Shown piece after piece: positions 1 through 8,436 of a stretch of DNA of 64,000 bases. The number at the start of each line of letters is the position of its first letter. Positions within the stretch are counted from its first letter, which is position 1. Source of the stretch: Emcibacter sp. SYSU 3D8. GTDB taxonomy: Bacteria; Pseudomonadota; Alphaproteobacteria; SMXS01. The translations under genes were made by a program, and so were the position numbers. The notes beneath the pieces are model-generated. The model saw only the letters and a list, made by a program, of their open reading frames with translations. It was not told the DNA's origin and did no database searches. The stretch spans positions 186,001-250,000 of the forward strand of contig NZ_JBBYXK010000004.1 in assembly GCF_039655875.1 (NCBI RefSeq). Direction: 5' to 3'.

Positions 1-1
1 G

Positions 2-2065
2 TCCGAGACCAGCCAGACCGTCGAATTCAAGATGGCCACGCCGGAATACGACACGGACTGCGCGTATGTGCTGCGCTGGTACGAGTACTGGCGAATCCGC
101 AAATGGACACGGCACACCCCCGGTGAAAAGGAGGCGCCGGGGCTGCAATCGGCCTATGACGACCGGTCGGATTCGTCCAGCGACTGGGGGTATTTCGACA
201 TCGTCGGCAGCCGGTCCATCGCCGTCGGCCGCACAATCTATGGCGGCGACAAGATCGCCGTCCGCAAGACGGCGGCGGGCTACGAATATTACCGGCTGAA
301 GGCGGAATATCTGGTGCGCGTGCCCAAGGGACTGCACGTCTATGACTGCAAGGCGGGCAAGCCCAACGAAAAGGCGGCCAAGGACGGCCCTGACGCCGCC
401 CGGTTCTTCGGCGGCGGCGCGGGCATGAAAGAGGCGGCCTTCGACGGCTCGACCACGACCCGCTACCTGGGCTGGGGCGTGCTGCCCGACTCGCTGCCCG
501 AGCGCTATACCAACATGGAATGCCGCCGGGAAACGGCGGGTGAGATCACGATCAAGACCGAAACCGAGCAGGCGGCGGAGGACACGGTCTCGAAGGCCAG
601 CGGCAAGGCGTCGAGCATCAAGGCCGAGGCCAAGGCCGAGATACCGGTTGTCGGCGTCCAGGTTGGAGGCGGCGTCAGCGCCTCCCGGTCCATCGAGGAG
701 TCCCGCAGCAGTTCGGCTTCCTATGCGCGCAAGTTCACCAACCAGGTTTCCACCACGGTCCGGTGGGAAATCAACGACCCGCACAAGCCGCGTCTGGTCC
801 ATTGGTCGGATCACGAACTGCACAAACTCTACCTGCTGCTCGAGACGCGGTCCTGGAGCCTGGCGTCGGACAGCCAGATTCCGCCCGCCGTGCGCGACGC
901 CGCCGGCAGCGGCGGTGGCCGGAGCTACGTCGCGACCGCGGGCGGCGGCATGGTCATGCGTGACAGCGACGGCAGCTTCCTGATTGCCGGGCCACCGGTC
1001 GTGGTCCGGAAGGAGATCGGCTTCATGCTGGTGCGCATTGCCCAGCGGCCGTGCCCCGGCACGCCGACGACACCGGACGAATCCGGCAGCGGCGATGATT
1101 CAACCGGGGACGACGACAGCGGCGGGCAGCGGGGTGGCCGTGCGACAACGCCCTCCGGCGCCGGAAGCGCCACGACGCCGGGCCCGACCGGCAGCTCGCA
1201 GCAGCAGGGCGCCGGCGGCAAGGTGTTCACGCCGCGCGGCAACATGGAGAATTACACCGCCGTTTCGTTCACGGCGCTGGACAATGAAACGGTGATCACG
1301 CGCGGCGCGATCGGCGATGTCCAGAGCGTGACTTTTGTCGCCGTCGACGGCACGCGCATGCCGGACAAGGAGCGCGGCGCCAAGGTGACGACCGACGATG
1401 ACAGCGTCAGGCTCGACGCGGGCGATGCCGTGGGTGTCGGTGCGATCATTATCGGCGGCACCACGGGTTCGGTCGAGTTGTTCAAGCCCCGCCGGGCGCC
1501 GCCCGCTTCGGCAACCGGCGCCGAACCGGTGATCACGCCGCAGGACGGCGATCTCGATATCCGCAACGGCGCCGTGCGCGAAACCTTGCGCGTGCCGGAC
1601 TCGGCCACGGATCCCGCCATGTCACCGGCGCAGCATCAGGTCACCCTGGGCGGCCAGCCGCTCACTCCCGTGGCGGTCCGGGAGGGCGAGATCGCGGTCA
1701 CCGGCAGCGATGTGCCCCTGTCGGCGGCCGGCGACGTGCCCGTGCGGGTAACCGCGCCGGACGGCACCACCACCGAGGCGCAGGTTCCCACCTGGGCGTT
1801 CACCGTGACCGTCCAGCCGGTCACACGCGTTGGACAGACCGTTCCAGTCATGTTCCAGGCCCAGGGCGTGGAGCCGGACGACCGTCTCGAGGTCGAGCTT
1901 CTGCCATCGGCCACCCAGACCGTGAGTCCGAGCCGGGTGACCCTGGATGGCGGCCAGCTGGCCGGTGGGCAGCAGCCGATCGCCCGGCTGACCGCACAAG
2001 TACCCGGACCGCAGGTGCTCAATGTCCGTGTGACGCGGCGCGGCGGTCCCGTTGCGCCGCCCTGA
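2..2065 (+). CDS. Large hypothetical protein, 5' end outside window
   Basis: The frame is open to the left edge, so the true start lies upstream; 687 residues are visible. I do not recognise the family. Visible layout: an N-terminal domain rich in Tyr, Trp and charged residues; an Ala/Glu/Lys-rich then Ser-rich amphipathic stretch around residues 185-260 with alternating polar and small residues; a low-complexity Gly/Ser/Asp/Thr/Pro linker around 350-405; and a beta-rich C-terminal third with repeated Val/Thr/Pro patterns that could be Ig-like domains. The alternating Ser/Thr stretch is loosely like the membrane-inserting hairpin of aerolysin-type pore formers, but that is only a pattern resemblance. 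It ends 82 bp before the glutathione transferase start. The linker and beta-rich end would suit an exported or surface protein. Confidence 0.8.
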   Translation, partial: SETSQTVEFKMATPEYDTDCAYVLRWYEYWRIRKWTRHTPGEKEAPGLQSAYDDRSDSSSDWGYFDIVGSRSIAVGRTIYGGDKIAVRKTAAGYEYYRLKAEYLVRVPKGLHVYDCKAGKPNEKAAKDGPDAARFFGGGAGMKEAAFDGSTTTRYLGWGVLPDSLPERYTNMECRRETAGEITIKTETEQAAEDTVSKASGKASSIKAEAKAEIPVVGVQVGGGVSASRSIEESRSSSASYARKFTNQVSTTVRWEINDPHKPRLVHWSDHELHKLYLLLETRSWSLASDSQIPPAVRDAAGSGGGRSYVATAGGGMVMRDSDGSFLIAGPPVVVRKEIGFMLVRIAQRPCPGTPTTPDESGSGDDSTGDDDSGGQRGGRATTPSGAGSATTPGPTGSSQQQGAGGKVFTPRGNMENYTAVSFTALDNETVITRGAIGDVQSVTFVAVDGTRMPDKERGAKVTTDDDSVRLDAGDAVGVGAIIIGGTTGSVELFKPRRAPPASATGAEPVITPQDGDLDIRNGAVRETLRVPDSATDPAMSPAQHQVTLGGQPLTPVAVREGEIAVTGSDVPLSAAGDVPVRVTAPDGTTTEAQVPTWAFTVTVQPVTRVGQTVPVMFQAQGVEPDDRLEVELLPSATQTVSPSRVTLDGGQLAGGQQPIARLTAQVPGPQVLNVRVTRRGGPVAPP

Positions 2066-2147
2066 CCGGATCTGCCGGTAAATTCTTCGTTGTCCAGACC
2101 CACGATGAGTGCCAGCGTGGTGACCATTGTGTTTCGGGGAGACGGGA

Positions 2148-2768
2148 ATGAGCGCGGTAAAGATCTATGGAACGCCGGGGTCGAGGGCCAACCGGACCTT
2201 GTGGTTGGCCGAGGAACTGAAGCAGGAAACCGGCTTCGACTATCAGATGGTGCCCACCCATTTCATGGACGACGCCAAGAAGCCGGAATATCTGGCGATC
2301 AATCCCAATGGCCGCGTGCCTGCCATGGACGATGACGGCTACATTCTGTTCGAGTCGCTGGCCATCAATCTCTACCTGGTGAAGAAGGCGGGCGGGAGTC
2401 TGGCGCCGAAGGATCTCCATGAAGAAGGCAAGGCGATCCAGTGGAGCATGTGGGCGCTGACCGAACTGGAAGACGCGTTCATTGCGTTGCTGGTGCGGCA
2501 CCCGAAGATCGCGTTCATGCCGCCCGATCCGAAGATCGAGGCCGACATGCGCCTCAAGCTCGAGCGGCCGCTGAAGGTGCTGGAGCAGCACTTGTCCAGG
2601 AACAGCAACATGCTGGGCGACCGCTTTACCGTGGCCGATGTGAATGTGGCCGGTGTCATGTCCATGTCCCAGATCATGGACTTCGACTATTCGCCCTATC
2701 CGAGTGTCAGCAAATGGTTCGGCGCATGCATGGCGCGCCCGGCGGTGGCCGCCTCCCGCGCATTGTAG
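2148..2768 (+). CDS. Glutathione S-transferase family protein
   Basis: A 206-residue protein of usual GST length. The N-terminal thioredoxin-like domain (about residues 1-80) carries SRANRTLWLAEEL after the first strand, NPNGRVPAM with the cis-proline that holds glutathione, and ESLAINLYL, the classic Glu-Ser glutathione-binding segment. The rest is the all-helical second domain. The start was chosen at ATG 2148 because a GGGGAGACGGGA ribosome-binding stretch lies just upstream; an in-frame ATG 21 bp earlier lacks this. Likely conjugates glutathione to electrophiles or works as an isomerase or dehalogenase in aromatic breakdown. It lies in the same direction as the reductase at 2887, 118 bp apart. 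Substrate unknown. Confidence 0.93.
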   Translation: MSAVKIYGTPGSRANRTLWLAEELKQETGFDYQMVPTHFMDDAKKPEYLAINPNGRVPAMDDDGYILFESLAINLYLVKKAGGSLAPKDLHEEGKAIQWSMWALTELEDAFIALLVRHPKIAFMPPDPKIEADMRLKLERPLKVLEQHLSRNSNMLGDRFTVADVNVAGVMSMSQIMDFDYSPYPSVSKWFGACMARPAVAASRAL

Positions 2769-2886
2769 CCGCCGTCGGCCGACGCTCGACAGGTCTCGAC
2801 ATCGCCGGCCGCATGTCCATTACTATTTGTCGGAGATTGGGGGCGCGCACGGCGGGTGCCGGCGCAGGACATGGGGAGAGACAGGC

Positions 2887-3912
2887 ATGAAGAACACCAG
2901 GGTACTGGTTGCATCGCGTCCCGAAGGCATGGTGACGGGGCAGAATTTCCGCGTCGAGCATAGCGAGGCGCCGGTCCCGGCCGACCGCGAGTTTCTGATC
3001 GAGGTTGCCTATCTGATCGTCACGCCGCCGCTGCGCATGTGGCTCACCTCCGGCGGCCTCAGCGGCAAGCCGGTGCCGCTGGGCGCGCCGATGCGCTGCG
3101 CCGGGTTGGGCAGGGTCGTCGAGTCGCGGCACCCTGACTTTCCCGTAGGCCAGCTTGTCACCGGCGACATGGGCTGGCAGCGCTACGTGGTGTCCGACGG
3201 CGCGGCAAAGGCGCCTGTCGCCAAGGTGACGGCACGGGAAGGCCTGCCGGCGCGGACCTTGCTTCATGTGCTGGGCAGCGGCGGGCGCACCGCCTATTTC
3301 GGCCTGACCGAATATTGCAAGCCCAGGCTGGGGGACACCATGGTGATCTCCGGCGCCGCCGGCAATGTGGGCTCGATCCTGGTCCAGCTTGCGCGGATGC
3401 AGGGCTGCCGGGTGATCGGCATCGCCGGCAGCGACCGCAAGTGCAACTGGCTCACCAAGGAACTTGGCTGCGCCGGCGCGGTCAATTACCGCAACGACGA
3501 TCTGCCCATGCGGCTGCGCCAGCTTTGCCCCGACGGCATCGACATTTTCTTCGACAATGTGGGCGGCGAAACGCTCGACGCGGCGCTCGGCCTGATCGCG
3601 CCGCGCGCCCGCGTGGTCCTGTGCGGCGCCACGTCGCAATACAACAACGACGCCGAATGGTACGGCCCGCACAATTATTTCAACCTGGTCTACAAGCAGG
3701 CCGAGATGCATGGTTTCTACATCGCCAACTTCGCGGCCCGGTTCGACGAGGCGGTGAACCGTCTCGCGCCCCTGGTGGCCGATGGCCGCATCAAATACGC
3801 CGAGGATGTGCTCGATGGCCTCGAGCAGGCGCCCCAGGCGCTGATCCGCACGCTGACCGGCGAGAATTTCGGGGTTCAGCTGGTGAAGGTATCGGACGCC
3901 GCCGACAAATAG
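2887..3912 (+). CDS. NADP-dependent medium-chain reductase (zinc-free MDR family)
   Basis: A 341-residue quinone/enone reductase-like protein. The Rossmann segment SGAAGNVGSILVQLARM (about residues 154-170) is the AAGxVG nucleotide-binding motif of the leukotriene B4 dehydrogenase/curcumin reductase branch, and FDNVGGETLDAAL follows at the usual spacing. No catalytic zinc ligands are seen. The protein probably reduces the C=C bond of alpha,beta-unsaturated ketones with NADPH in the cytoplasm. ATG 2887 is chosen because of the GGGGAGAGACAGGC ribosome-binding site; the long frame upstream is GC-rich read-through. It ends 6 bp before the convergent dienelactone hydrolase. Confidence 0.92.
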   Translation: MKNTRVLVASRPEGMVTGQNFRVEHSEAPVPADREFLIEVAYLIVTPPLRMWLTSGGLSGKPVPLGAPMRCAGLGRVVESRHPDFPVGQLVTGDMGWQRYVVSDGAAKAPVAKVTAREGLPARTLLHVLGSGGRTAYFGLTEYCKPRLGDTMVISGAAGNVGSILVQLARMQGCRVIGIAGSDRKCNWLTKELGCAGAVNYRNDDLPMRLRQLCPDGIDIFFDNVGGETLDAALGLIAPRARVVLCGATSQYNNDAEWYGPHNYFNLVYKQAEMHGFYIANFAARFDEAVNRLAPLVADGRIKYAEDVLDGLEQAPQALIRTLTGENFGVQLVKVSDAADK

Positions 3913-3918
3913 GCCGCC

Positions 3919-4635
3919 CTATCCCAGCTTGCGCGCGAACAGCGCCAGCAGGTTGTCCCAATGCCGTTCCGCGGCCTGCTGGTCGTAGATCGGCAGGTCC
4001 GGCATGGTCCATCCGTGCTGCGTGCCGGGATAGATTTCCAGCACGTGGCGGGGGCCGGCCTTCGCCAGCGCGGCCCGGATGTCGTCGGTCTCGGTCGGGC
4101 CGAGAAACGGGTCGGTGCCGGCCACGGCTACATAGACGTCGCCGGTGATCTTGCCCACATGCCGGTGCGGGCTGTCCGGCCGGTCGGTGGCGAGGGCGCC
4201 GGCATGGAACGCGGCGGCGGCAACGACCCGGTCGGGGAACTCGGCGGCGGCGGTCAGTGACTGGGCGCCGCCCATGCAATATCCGGTGGTGCCCACCCAT
4301 CGCCCCTTCACCTCGGGCCGCGTCTCCAGATAATCGAGGAATGCGGCGGTATCGCGCATGGACGTGGTCGGCGTGACCGTTACCACCATCTTCATCATCC
4401 GCTCGAAATCGCCTGGCAGCGTCATCGGCTCTGCCGGGCCGAAGCGGTAGAACATATTAGGCAACAGCACCGAATAGCCATTGTCGACCAGTCGCTCGGC
4501 CATGTCGTAGAGCGCCGGCCGAAGGCCGATGCCGTCCATGTAGATGATCACGCCGGGCGCCGGTTCGCCGCCGTGGAAGAAATACCCGTCGGCCGAGCCG
4601 TCGGCAATATTGATGCTGATTGCTTCCCTGGTCAT
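3919..4635 (-). CDS. Dienelactone hydrolase family protein
   Basis: A 238-residue alpha/beta hydrolase of dienelactone hydrolase length. The triad is visible: nucleophile Cys120 in GTTGYCMGGAQS, Asp175 in AGTDPFLGP, and His207 in GTQHGWTMPD. The Cys rather than Ser nucleophile is typical of enzymes that hydrolyse dienelactones in the modified ortho-cleavage pathway for (chloro)catechols, though many homologs act on other esters. Start ATG 4635 follows a GGGGAGCTGTCG ribosome-binding site. It is divergent from the tandem Rieske genes and shares a 146-bp promoter region with them, which suggests joint control and a role in the same catabolic route. Confidence 0.92.
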   Translation of the reverse strand: MTREAISINIADGSADGYFFHGGEPAPGVIIYMDGIGLRPALYDMAERLVDNGYSVLLPNMFYRFGPAEPMTLPGDFERMMKMVVTVTPTTSMRDTAAFLDYLETRPEVKGRWVGTTGYCMGGAQSLTAAAEFPDRVVAAAAFHAGALATDRPDSPHRHVGKITGDVYVAVAGTDPFLGPTETDDIRAALAKAGPRHVLEIYPGTQHGWTMPDLPIYDQQAAERHWDNLLALFARKLG

Positions 4636-4689
4636 CGACAGCTCCCCAATCCGATATTGGCGGCAGCATAGCACGTCCGGAAGCAGATT

Positions 4690-4703
4690 CAGCACGTGTG
4701 CTG
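4690..4703. promoter_or_regulatory. Inverted repeat between dienelactone hydrolase and Rieske genes
   Basis: CAGCAC and GTGCTG form a perfect 6-bp inverted repeat around a GT centre in the divergent intergenic region. Position and symmetry fit a regulator-binding site for one or both promoters, but no matching regulator is identified. Confidence 0.35.
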
Positions 4704-4781
4704 TATTGTCTGAAACTGACTCGGGCGTTAGTGTGGCGGTCATCTGCCCGCATCGTCGCGGGAACGACCAGGAGCACGCTG

Positions 4782-6140
4782 ATGAACGTTCAGAACCCCA
4801 AGGCCATGAAACCGGGAGAGGCCCGCACACCGGGCCAGAGCACCAGGGATATCATCCTGCGCGACCCGATCGCCGCGCCCGGGCCCATCGTCACCGAGCA
4901 ATACGAGTTCCTGGGCGACGCCGATATCCCGTTCAATCGCTATACGTCGCGCGAGTTCCACGACCTCGAGATGAAGAAGCTGTGGCCCAAGGTCTGGCAG
5001 TGGGTATGCCGCGAGGAGCACATCCCCGAGGCAGGCGACCACATGGTCTACGAGGTGGGCGACTATTCGTTCATCATCACCCGCACCGACAGCGGCGAGG
5101 TGAAGGCGTTCTACAATTCCTGCCTGCACCGGGGCACCCAGCTGCGTCCGGGCCAGGACGAGGAAGGCTATGCCCTGGCCGGCAGCGACTTCCGCTGCCC
5201 GTTCCACGCCTGGACCTGGAATATCGACGGCACCTTGAAGGACCTGCCCTGCGACTGGGACTTTCCCCATCTCGACAAGGACAAGCTGAACCTGCCCGAG
5301 GCCAAGGTCGGCCTGTGGGGCGGCTTCGTGTTCATCAACATGGACCCCAACGCCAGGCCGCTGGAGGAGCATCTCGAGGTGCTGCCCGAGCACTTCAAGG
5401 AGTTCTTCCCGCTGGACCGCCGCTATACCGAGGTGCATCTGCGCCGCACCCTGCCGTGCAACTGGAAGGCCGCGGCCGAGGCGTTCATCGAGGCCTACCA
5501 CGTGCGCGAGACCCATATGGGCGGCAGCACCATCGGCAACGCCCAGACCAACGCCCAGTACGACATCTTTGGCGACAACGTCACCCGGTTCATCCACACG
5601 CGCGGCTATGTGGCGCCCAAATGGCCCGAGCCGGAGAGCGAGGAGGACATCGCCAATTCCATGGCCGAGCGCATCATGATGGCGCAGGTCAAGCGCGACG
5701 AACTGCAGCCGAAATACGGCGTCGACCTGAGCAAGTTCTCGGAAAGCGAGATGCTCGATTCCATCGAGTATTTCCTGTTCCCCAACATGTTCCTCTTTCC
5801 GGGCATCGGCCTGCCGATGATCTACCGGTTCCGGCCCGCCGGAAATGATGTCGATAGCTGCTGGTTCGACCTGCTGTTCCTGCGGCCGCTGAAGGATGGC
5901 GAAGAGCACCCCGAGCCGCCGCGCGTGGTGAAGCTGGACGTGCACGAGACCTACGACAAGGTGCCGAACATGGACGGACCGCTTGCAGCCGTCTATGAAC
6001 AGGACACATCGAACCTGGAACGCCAGCAGCGCGGCTTCAAGGCGTCGCACAAACAGGCGGAATCGCTGGCCAACTACCAGGAAGTCCGGGTCCGGCAGCT
6101 GCATATCACGCTGGACAAGTACCTCAACGCGCGGGATTGA
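4782..6140 (+). CDS. Rieske aromatic ring-hydroxylating oxygenase, alpha subunit (tandem copy 1)
   Basis: A 452-residue oxygenase alpha subunit. The Rieske [2Fe-2S] ligands are Cys114/His116 in CLHRG and Cys139/His142 in CPFHAW. The mononuclear iron site is in EAYHVRETH (His240, His245), with Glu237 where naphthalene dioxygenase has its bridging Asp. It would insert O2 into an aromatic or other ring and needs an external electron donor. Start ATG 4782 follows an AGGAG site. A close paralog follows 29 bp downstream; the two share an exactly identical 319-bp block (5081-5399 here). No beta subunit, ferredoxin or reductase lies nearby. Substrate unknown. Confidence 0.94.
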   Translation: MNVQNPKAMKPGEARTPGQSTRDIILRDPIAAPGPIVTEQYEFLGDADIPFNRYTSREFHDLEMKKLWPKVWQWVCREEHIPEAGDHMVYEVGDYSFIITRTDSGEVKAFYNSCLHRGTQLRPGQDEEGYALAGSDFRCPFHAWTWNIDGTLKDLPCDWDFPHLDKDKLNLPEAKVGLWGGFVFINMDPNARPLEEHLEVLPEHFKEFFPLDRRYTEVHLRRTLPCNWKAAAEAFIEAYHVRETHMGGSTIGNAQTNAQYDIFGDNVTRFIHTRGYVAPKWPEPESEEDIANSMAERIMMAQVKRDELQPKYGVDLSKFSESEMLDSIEYFLFPNMFLFPGIGLPMIYRFRPAGNDVDSCWFDLLFLRPLKDGEEHPEPPRVVKLDVHETYDKVPNMDGPLAAVYEQDTSNLERQQRGFKASHKQAESLANYQEVRVRQLHITLDKYLNARD

Positions 6141-6169
6141 TACCGCAGGGACAGATCAGGAGACGGCGG

Positions 6170-7522
6170 ATGAATGTACAGAACCCCAAGGCGATGAAGC
6201 CGGGCGAGGCCCGCACACCGGGCCAGAGCACCAAGGACATCATCCTGCGCGACCCCAATGCGGCGCCGGTCCCGCTGGTCACCGAGCAATACGAGTTCCT
6301 GGGCGACGCCGATATTCCGTTCAACCGCTATACGTCGCGCGAGTTCCACGACCTCGAGATGAAGAAGCTGTGGCCCAAGGTATGGCAGTGGGTGTGCCGC
6401 GAGGAGCACATCCCCGAGGCGGGCGACCACATGGTCTACGAGGTGGGCGACTATTCGTTCATCATCAGCCGCACCGACAGCGGCGAGGTGAAGGCGTTCT
6501 ACAATTCCTGCCTGCACCGGGGCACCCAGCTGCGTCCGGGCCAGGACGAGGAAGGCTATGCCCTGGCCGGCAGCGACTTCCGCTGCCCGTTCCACGCCTG
6601 GACCTGGAATATCGACGGCACCTTGAAGGACCTGCCCTGCGACTGGGACTTTCCCCATCTCGACAAGGACAAGCTGAACCTGCCCGAGGCCAAGGTCGGC
6701 CTGTGGGGCGGCTTCGTGTTCATCAACATGGACCCCAACGCCAGGCCGCTGGAGGAGCATCTCGAGGTGCTGCCCGAGCACTTCAAGCATTTCTTCCCGC
6801 TGGACCGGCGTTATGTCGAGGTGCATCTGCGCCGCACCCTGCCGTGCAACTGGAAGGCCGGCATGGAAGCCTTCCTTGAGGCATATCATTCCCGCGAGAC
6901 GCATATGGGCGGCACGCCGATTGGCAACGCCTGCACCAACGCGCAATACGACATCTTTGGCGACAATGTGAACCGGTTCATCCACACCATCGGCTATCCG
7001 ACGCCGACCTGGCCCGAGCCCGAGACCGAGGAAGACATCGCCAACGCCATGGCCGAGCGGATCATGGCGGCGCAGGCCAACCGGGACAAGCTCGAGCCGA
7101 AATACGGCGTCGACATGAGCAAGTTCTCGGAAAGCGAGATGCTCGATTCCATCGAATATTTCCTGTTCCCGAACATGTTCATCTTCCCGGGCATAACCCT
7201 GCCGATGATCTACCGCTTCCGGCCCGCCGGGAACGATGTCGACACCTGCTGGTTCGACCTGATGTTCCTGCGTCCCCTGAAAGAGGGCGAGGACCATCCT
7301 GAACCGCCGCGCGTGGTGAAGCTGGACGTGCACGAGACCTACGACAGGGTGCCGAACATGGATAAGCCGCTGGCCGCTATCTATGAGCAGGACACCTCGA
7401 ACCTGGAACGCCAGCAGCGCGGCTTCAAGGCATCGGGCAAGAAGGCGGAATCGCTGGCCAACTATCAGGAAGCCCGGATCCGCCAGGTCCACCTGACCCT
7501 GGACAAATATCTGAAGGCGTAG
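6170..7522 (+). CDS. Rieske aromatic ring-hydroxylating oxygenase, alpha subunit (tandem copy 2)
   Basis: A 450-residue paralog of the gene just upstream and surely co-transcribed with it (29-bp gap, ribosome-binding site CAGGAGA). It keeps the Rieske motifs CLHRG and CPFHAW and the iron motif EAYHSRETH. The N-terminal Rieske domain is almost the same as copy 1, while the catalytic domain has many changes around the iron site (GMEAFLEAYHS against AAEAFIEAYHV; TPIGNACTN against STIGNAQTN). This pattern suggests duplication followed by divergence of substrate specificity, with the electron-transfer half kept uniform. The two may also form a mixed trimer; this is inference. Confidence 0.94.
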   Translation: MNVQNPKAMKPGEARTPGQSTKDIILRDPNAAPVPLVTEQYEFLGDADIPFNRYTSREFHDLEMKKLWPKVWQWVCREEHIPEAGDHMVYEVGDYSFIISRTDSGEVKAFYNSCLHRGTQLRPGQDEEGYALAGSDFRCPFHAWTWNIDGTLKDLPCDWDFPHLDKDKLNLPEAKVGLWGGFVFINMDPNARPLEEHLEVLPEHFKHFFPLDRRYVEVHLRRTLPCNWKAGMEAFLEAYHSRETHMGGTPIGNACTNAQYDIFGDNVNRFIHTIGYPTPTWPEPETEEDIANAMAERIMAAQANRDKLEPKYGVDMSKFSESEMLDSIEYFLFPNMFIFPGITLPMIYRFRPAGNDVDTCWFDLMFLRPLKEGEDHPEPPRVVKLDVHETYDRVPNMDKPLAAIYEQDTSNLERQQRGFKASGKKAESLANYQEARIRQVHLTLDKYLKA

Positions 7523-7531
7523 GCTGGTCCG

Positions 7532-8107
7532 TTACCAGGTCTGGTCCGGCGGCAGCACGCCCAGCACCTTGCTGGCCCAGACCGGTTCGACGTCCAGTTC
7601 GGAAATCCCCTGGGTCTGTCCAATATGGACATGCTCGTCCTGCCGGATCAGCCAGCCCATGCGCTGGGTTCCATCGGCGAGCGTGATAATGGAGCGGTGG
7701 CCCCACGCGGCTGGATCGATGCCCTCCACGTCCCGGCGAAAATAAATGCGCTGGCCCATCATGTTTGCGATACGCGTGCGTGGCTGCCAGCGGTAGGCGC
7801 CCAGCCGTCTCGGGTCGACCCCGAGAAAGGGTGCCGGCACCGTCACCTCGGAATTGGGTGGCAGCGGGTGAACCAGAAATTCGTGATCAAGTACGCCGAG
7901 GACCGGTACCTTCTCGGTGCCGCGTACGACTGTGAACATGTCGACTTGCAAGCCGTCGCAAATCTGCTCCAGCATCGCTACGGTCAGACGGCGGTGGCCG
8001 CGCTCGAGCCGATGGACCTGCTGTACCGACAGGCCGCACGTTTCGCCCAGGGCCTGAAGGGTCAGACCTCGTTCCTTGCGTAGTTCTCGGATTCGTTCAC
8101 CGATCAT
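7532..8107 (-). CDS. XRE-family transcriptional regulator
   Basis: A 191-residue regulator. Residues 3-60 form a lambda-repressor-like helix-turn-helix (RIRELRKERGLTLQALGE, then LSVQQVHRLERGHRRLT). The C-terminal part (VPVLGVLDHEF, GWLIRQDEHVHIG, WASKVLGVLPP) is beta-rich and loosely like the S24/LexA-type sensing domain, without an obvious Ser-Lys pair. Start ATG 8107 has an AAGGGGGCGAG ribosome-binding site. It is clearly paralogous to the regulator at 8437-9015 along its whole length. Convergent with the Rieske pair, it ends 10 bp from it. A 23-bp palindrome lies 52 bp upstream of the start and is the best candidate for autoregulation. Confidence 0.88.
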   Translation of the reverse strand: MIGERIRELRKERGLTLQALGETCGLSVQQVHRLERGHRRLTVAMLEQICDGLQVDMFTVVRGTEKVPVLGVLDHEFLVHPLPPNSEVTVPAPFLGVDPRRLGAYRWQPRTRIANMMGQRIYFRRDVEGIDPAAWGHRSIITLADGTQRMGWLIRQDEHVHIGQTQGISELDVEPVWASKVLGVLPPDQTW

Positions 8108-8436
8108 CTCGCCCCCTTGAGAAGTACCTGATACCACAACAGCCTGGGTCTTTCATCATATTTTTCCATATTGGTAAAATAATCGATAATTGGTGAATTT
8201 GGCTAAATTTTGTTGCTGCTTATTGGTGCTACCGGCCGGCAGTTCTAATTTGAGAAATTCTGCGTCATTTCCCTCGCCCAACACAAAAAAACCTCATTGC
8301 TGTTTTGTATGGCGCGCGCAACAATCATTAATTCTGACTTTGCAGTGGCGCTCGAAGAGAATTTCAATTTACGTAAAAACGGCAAAGTAAACTCTTCTTC
8401 TGAAGGTCTTATCCGGTAACGCTAATACCGTTCTGG
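8108..8436. other. AT-rich intergenic region between two XRE regulators
   Basis: These 329 bp are markedly AT-richer than the rest of the window. They hold the palindrome at 8159-8181 and, near 8414-8430, a weak CGGTA/TACCG inverted repeat just past the end of the second regulator. A 66-codon open frame at 8190-8390 has Cys-rich, unconserved-looking sequence and no ribosome-binding site, so I do not call it a gene. The base composition suggests an imported segment or a promoter-rich spacer. Confidence 0.5.
8159..8181. promoter_or_regulatory. 23-bp palindromic operator upstream of XRE regulator 1
   Basis: Half-sites TATTTT-n-CCA and TGG-n-AAAATA flank a central TAT, giving nine matching base pairs on each side. 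The core CCATATTGG (8166-8174) is shared with the palindrome upstream of the paralogous regulator at 9090-9104. Position and symmetry fit an XRE dimer-binding site controlling the gene starting at 8107. Confidence 0.6.

Noticed and set aside
4740-7492. Long minus-strand open frames opposite both tandem Rieske genes (more than 450 codons each)
   Set aside because: They mirror strong GC3-biased coding on the plus strand, have Val/His/Leu/Gly-rich composition, no family motifs and no ribosome-binding sites; the plus-strand Rieske motifs are unambiguous.
8190-8390. 66-codon plus-strand frame in the AT-rich spacer
   Set aside because: No ribosome-binding site, odd Cys-rich composition and no family features; chance frame in a low-GC patch.
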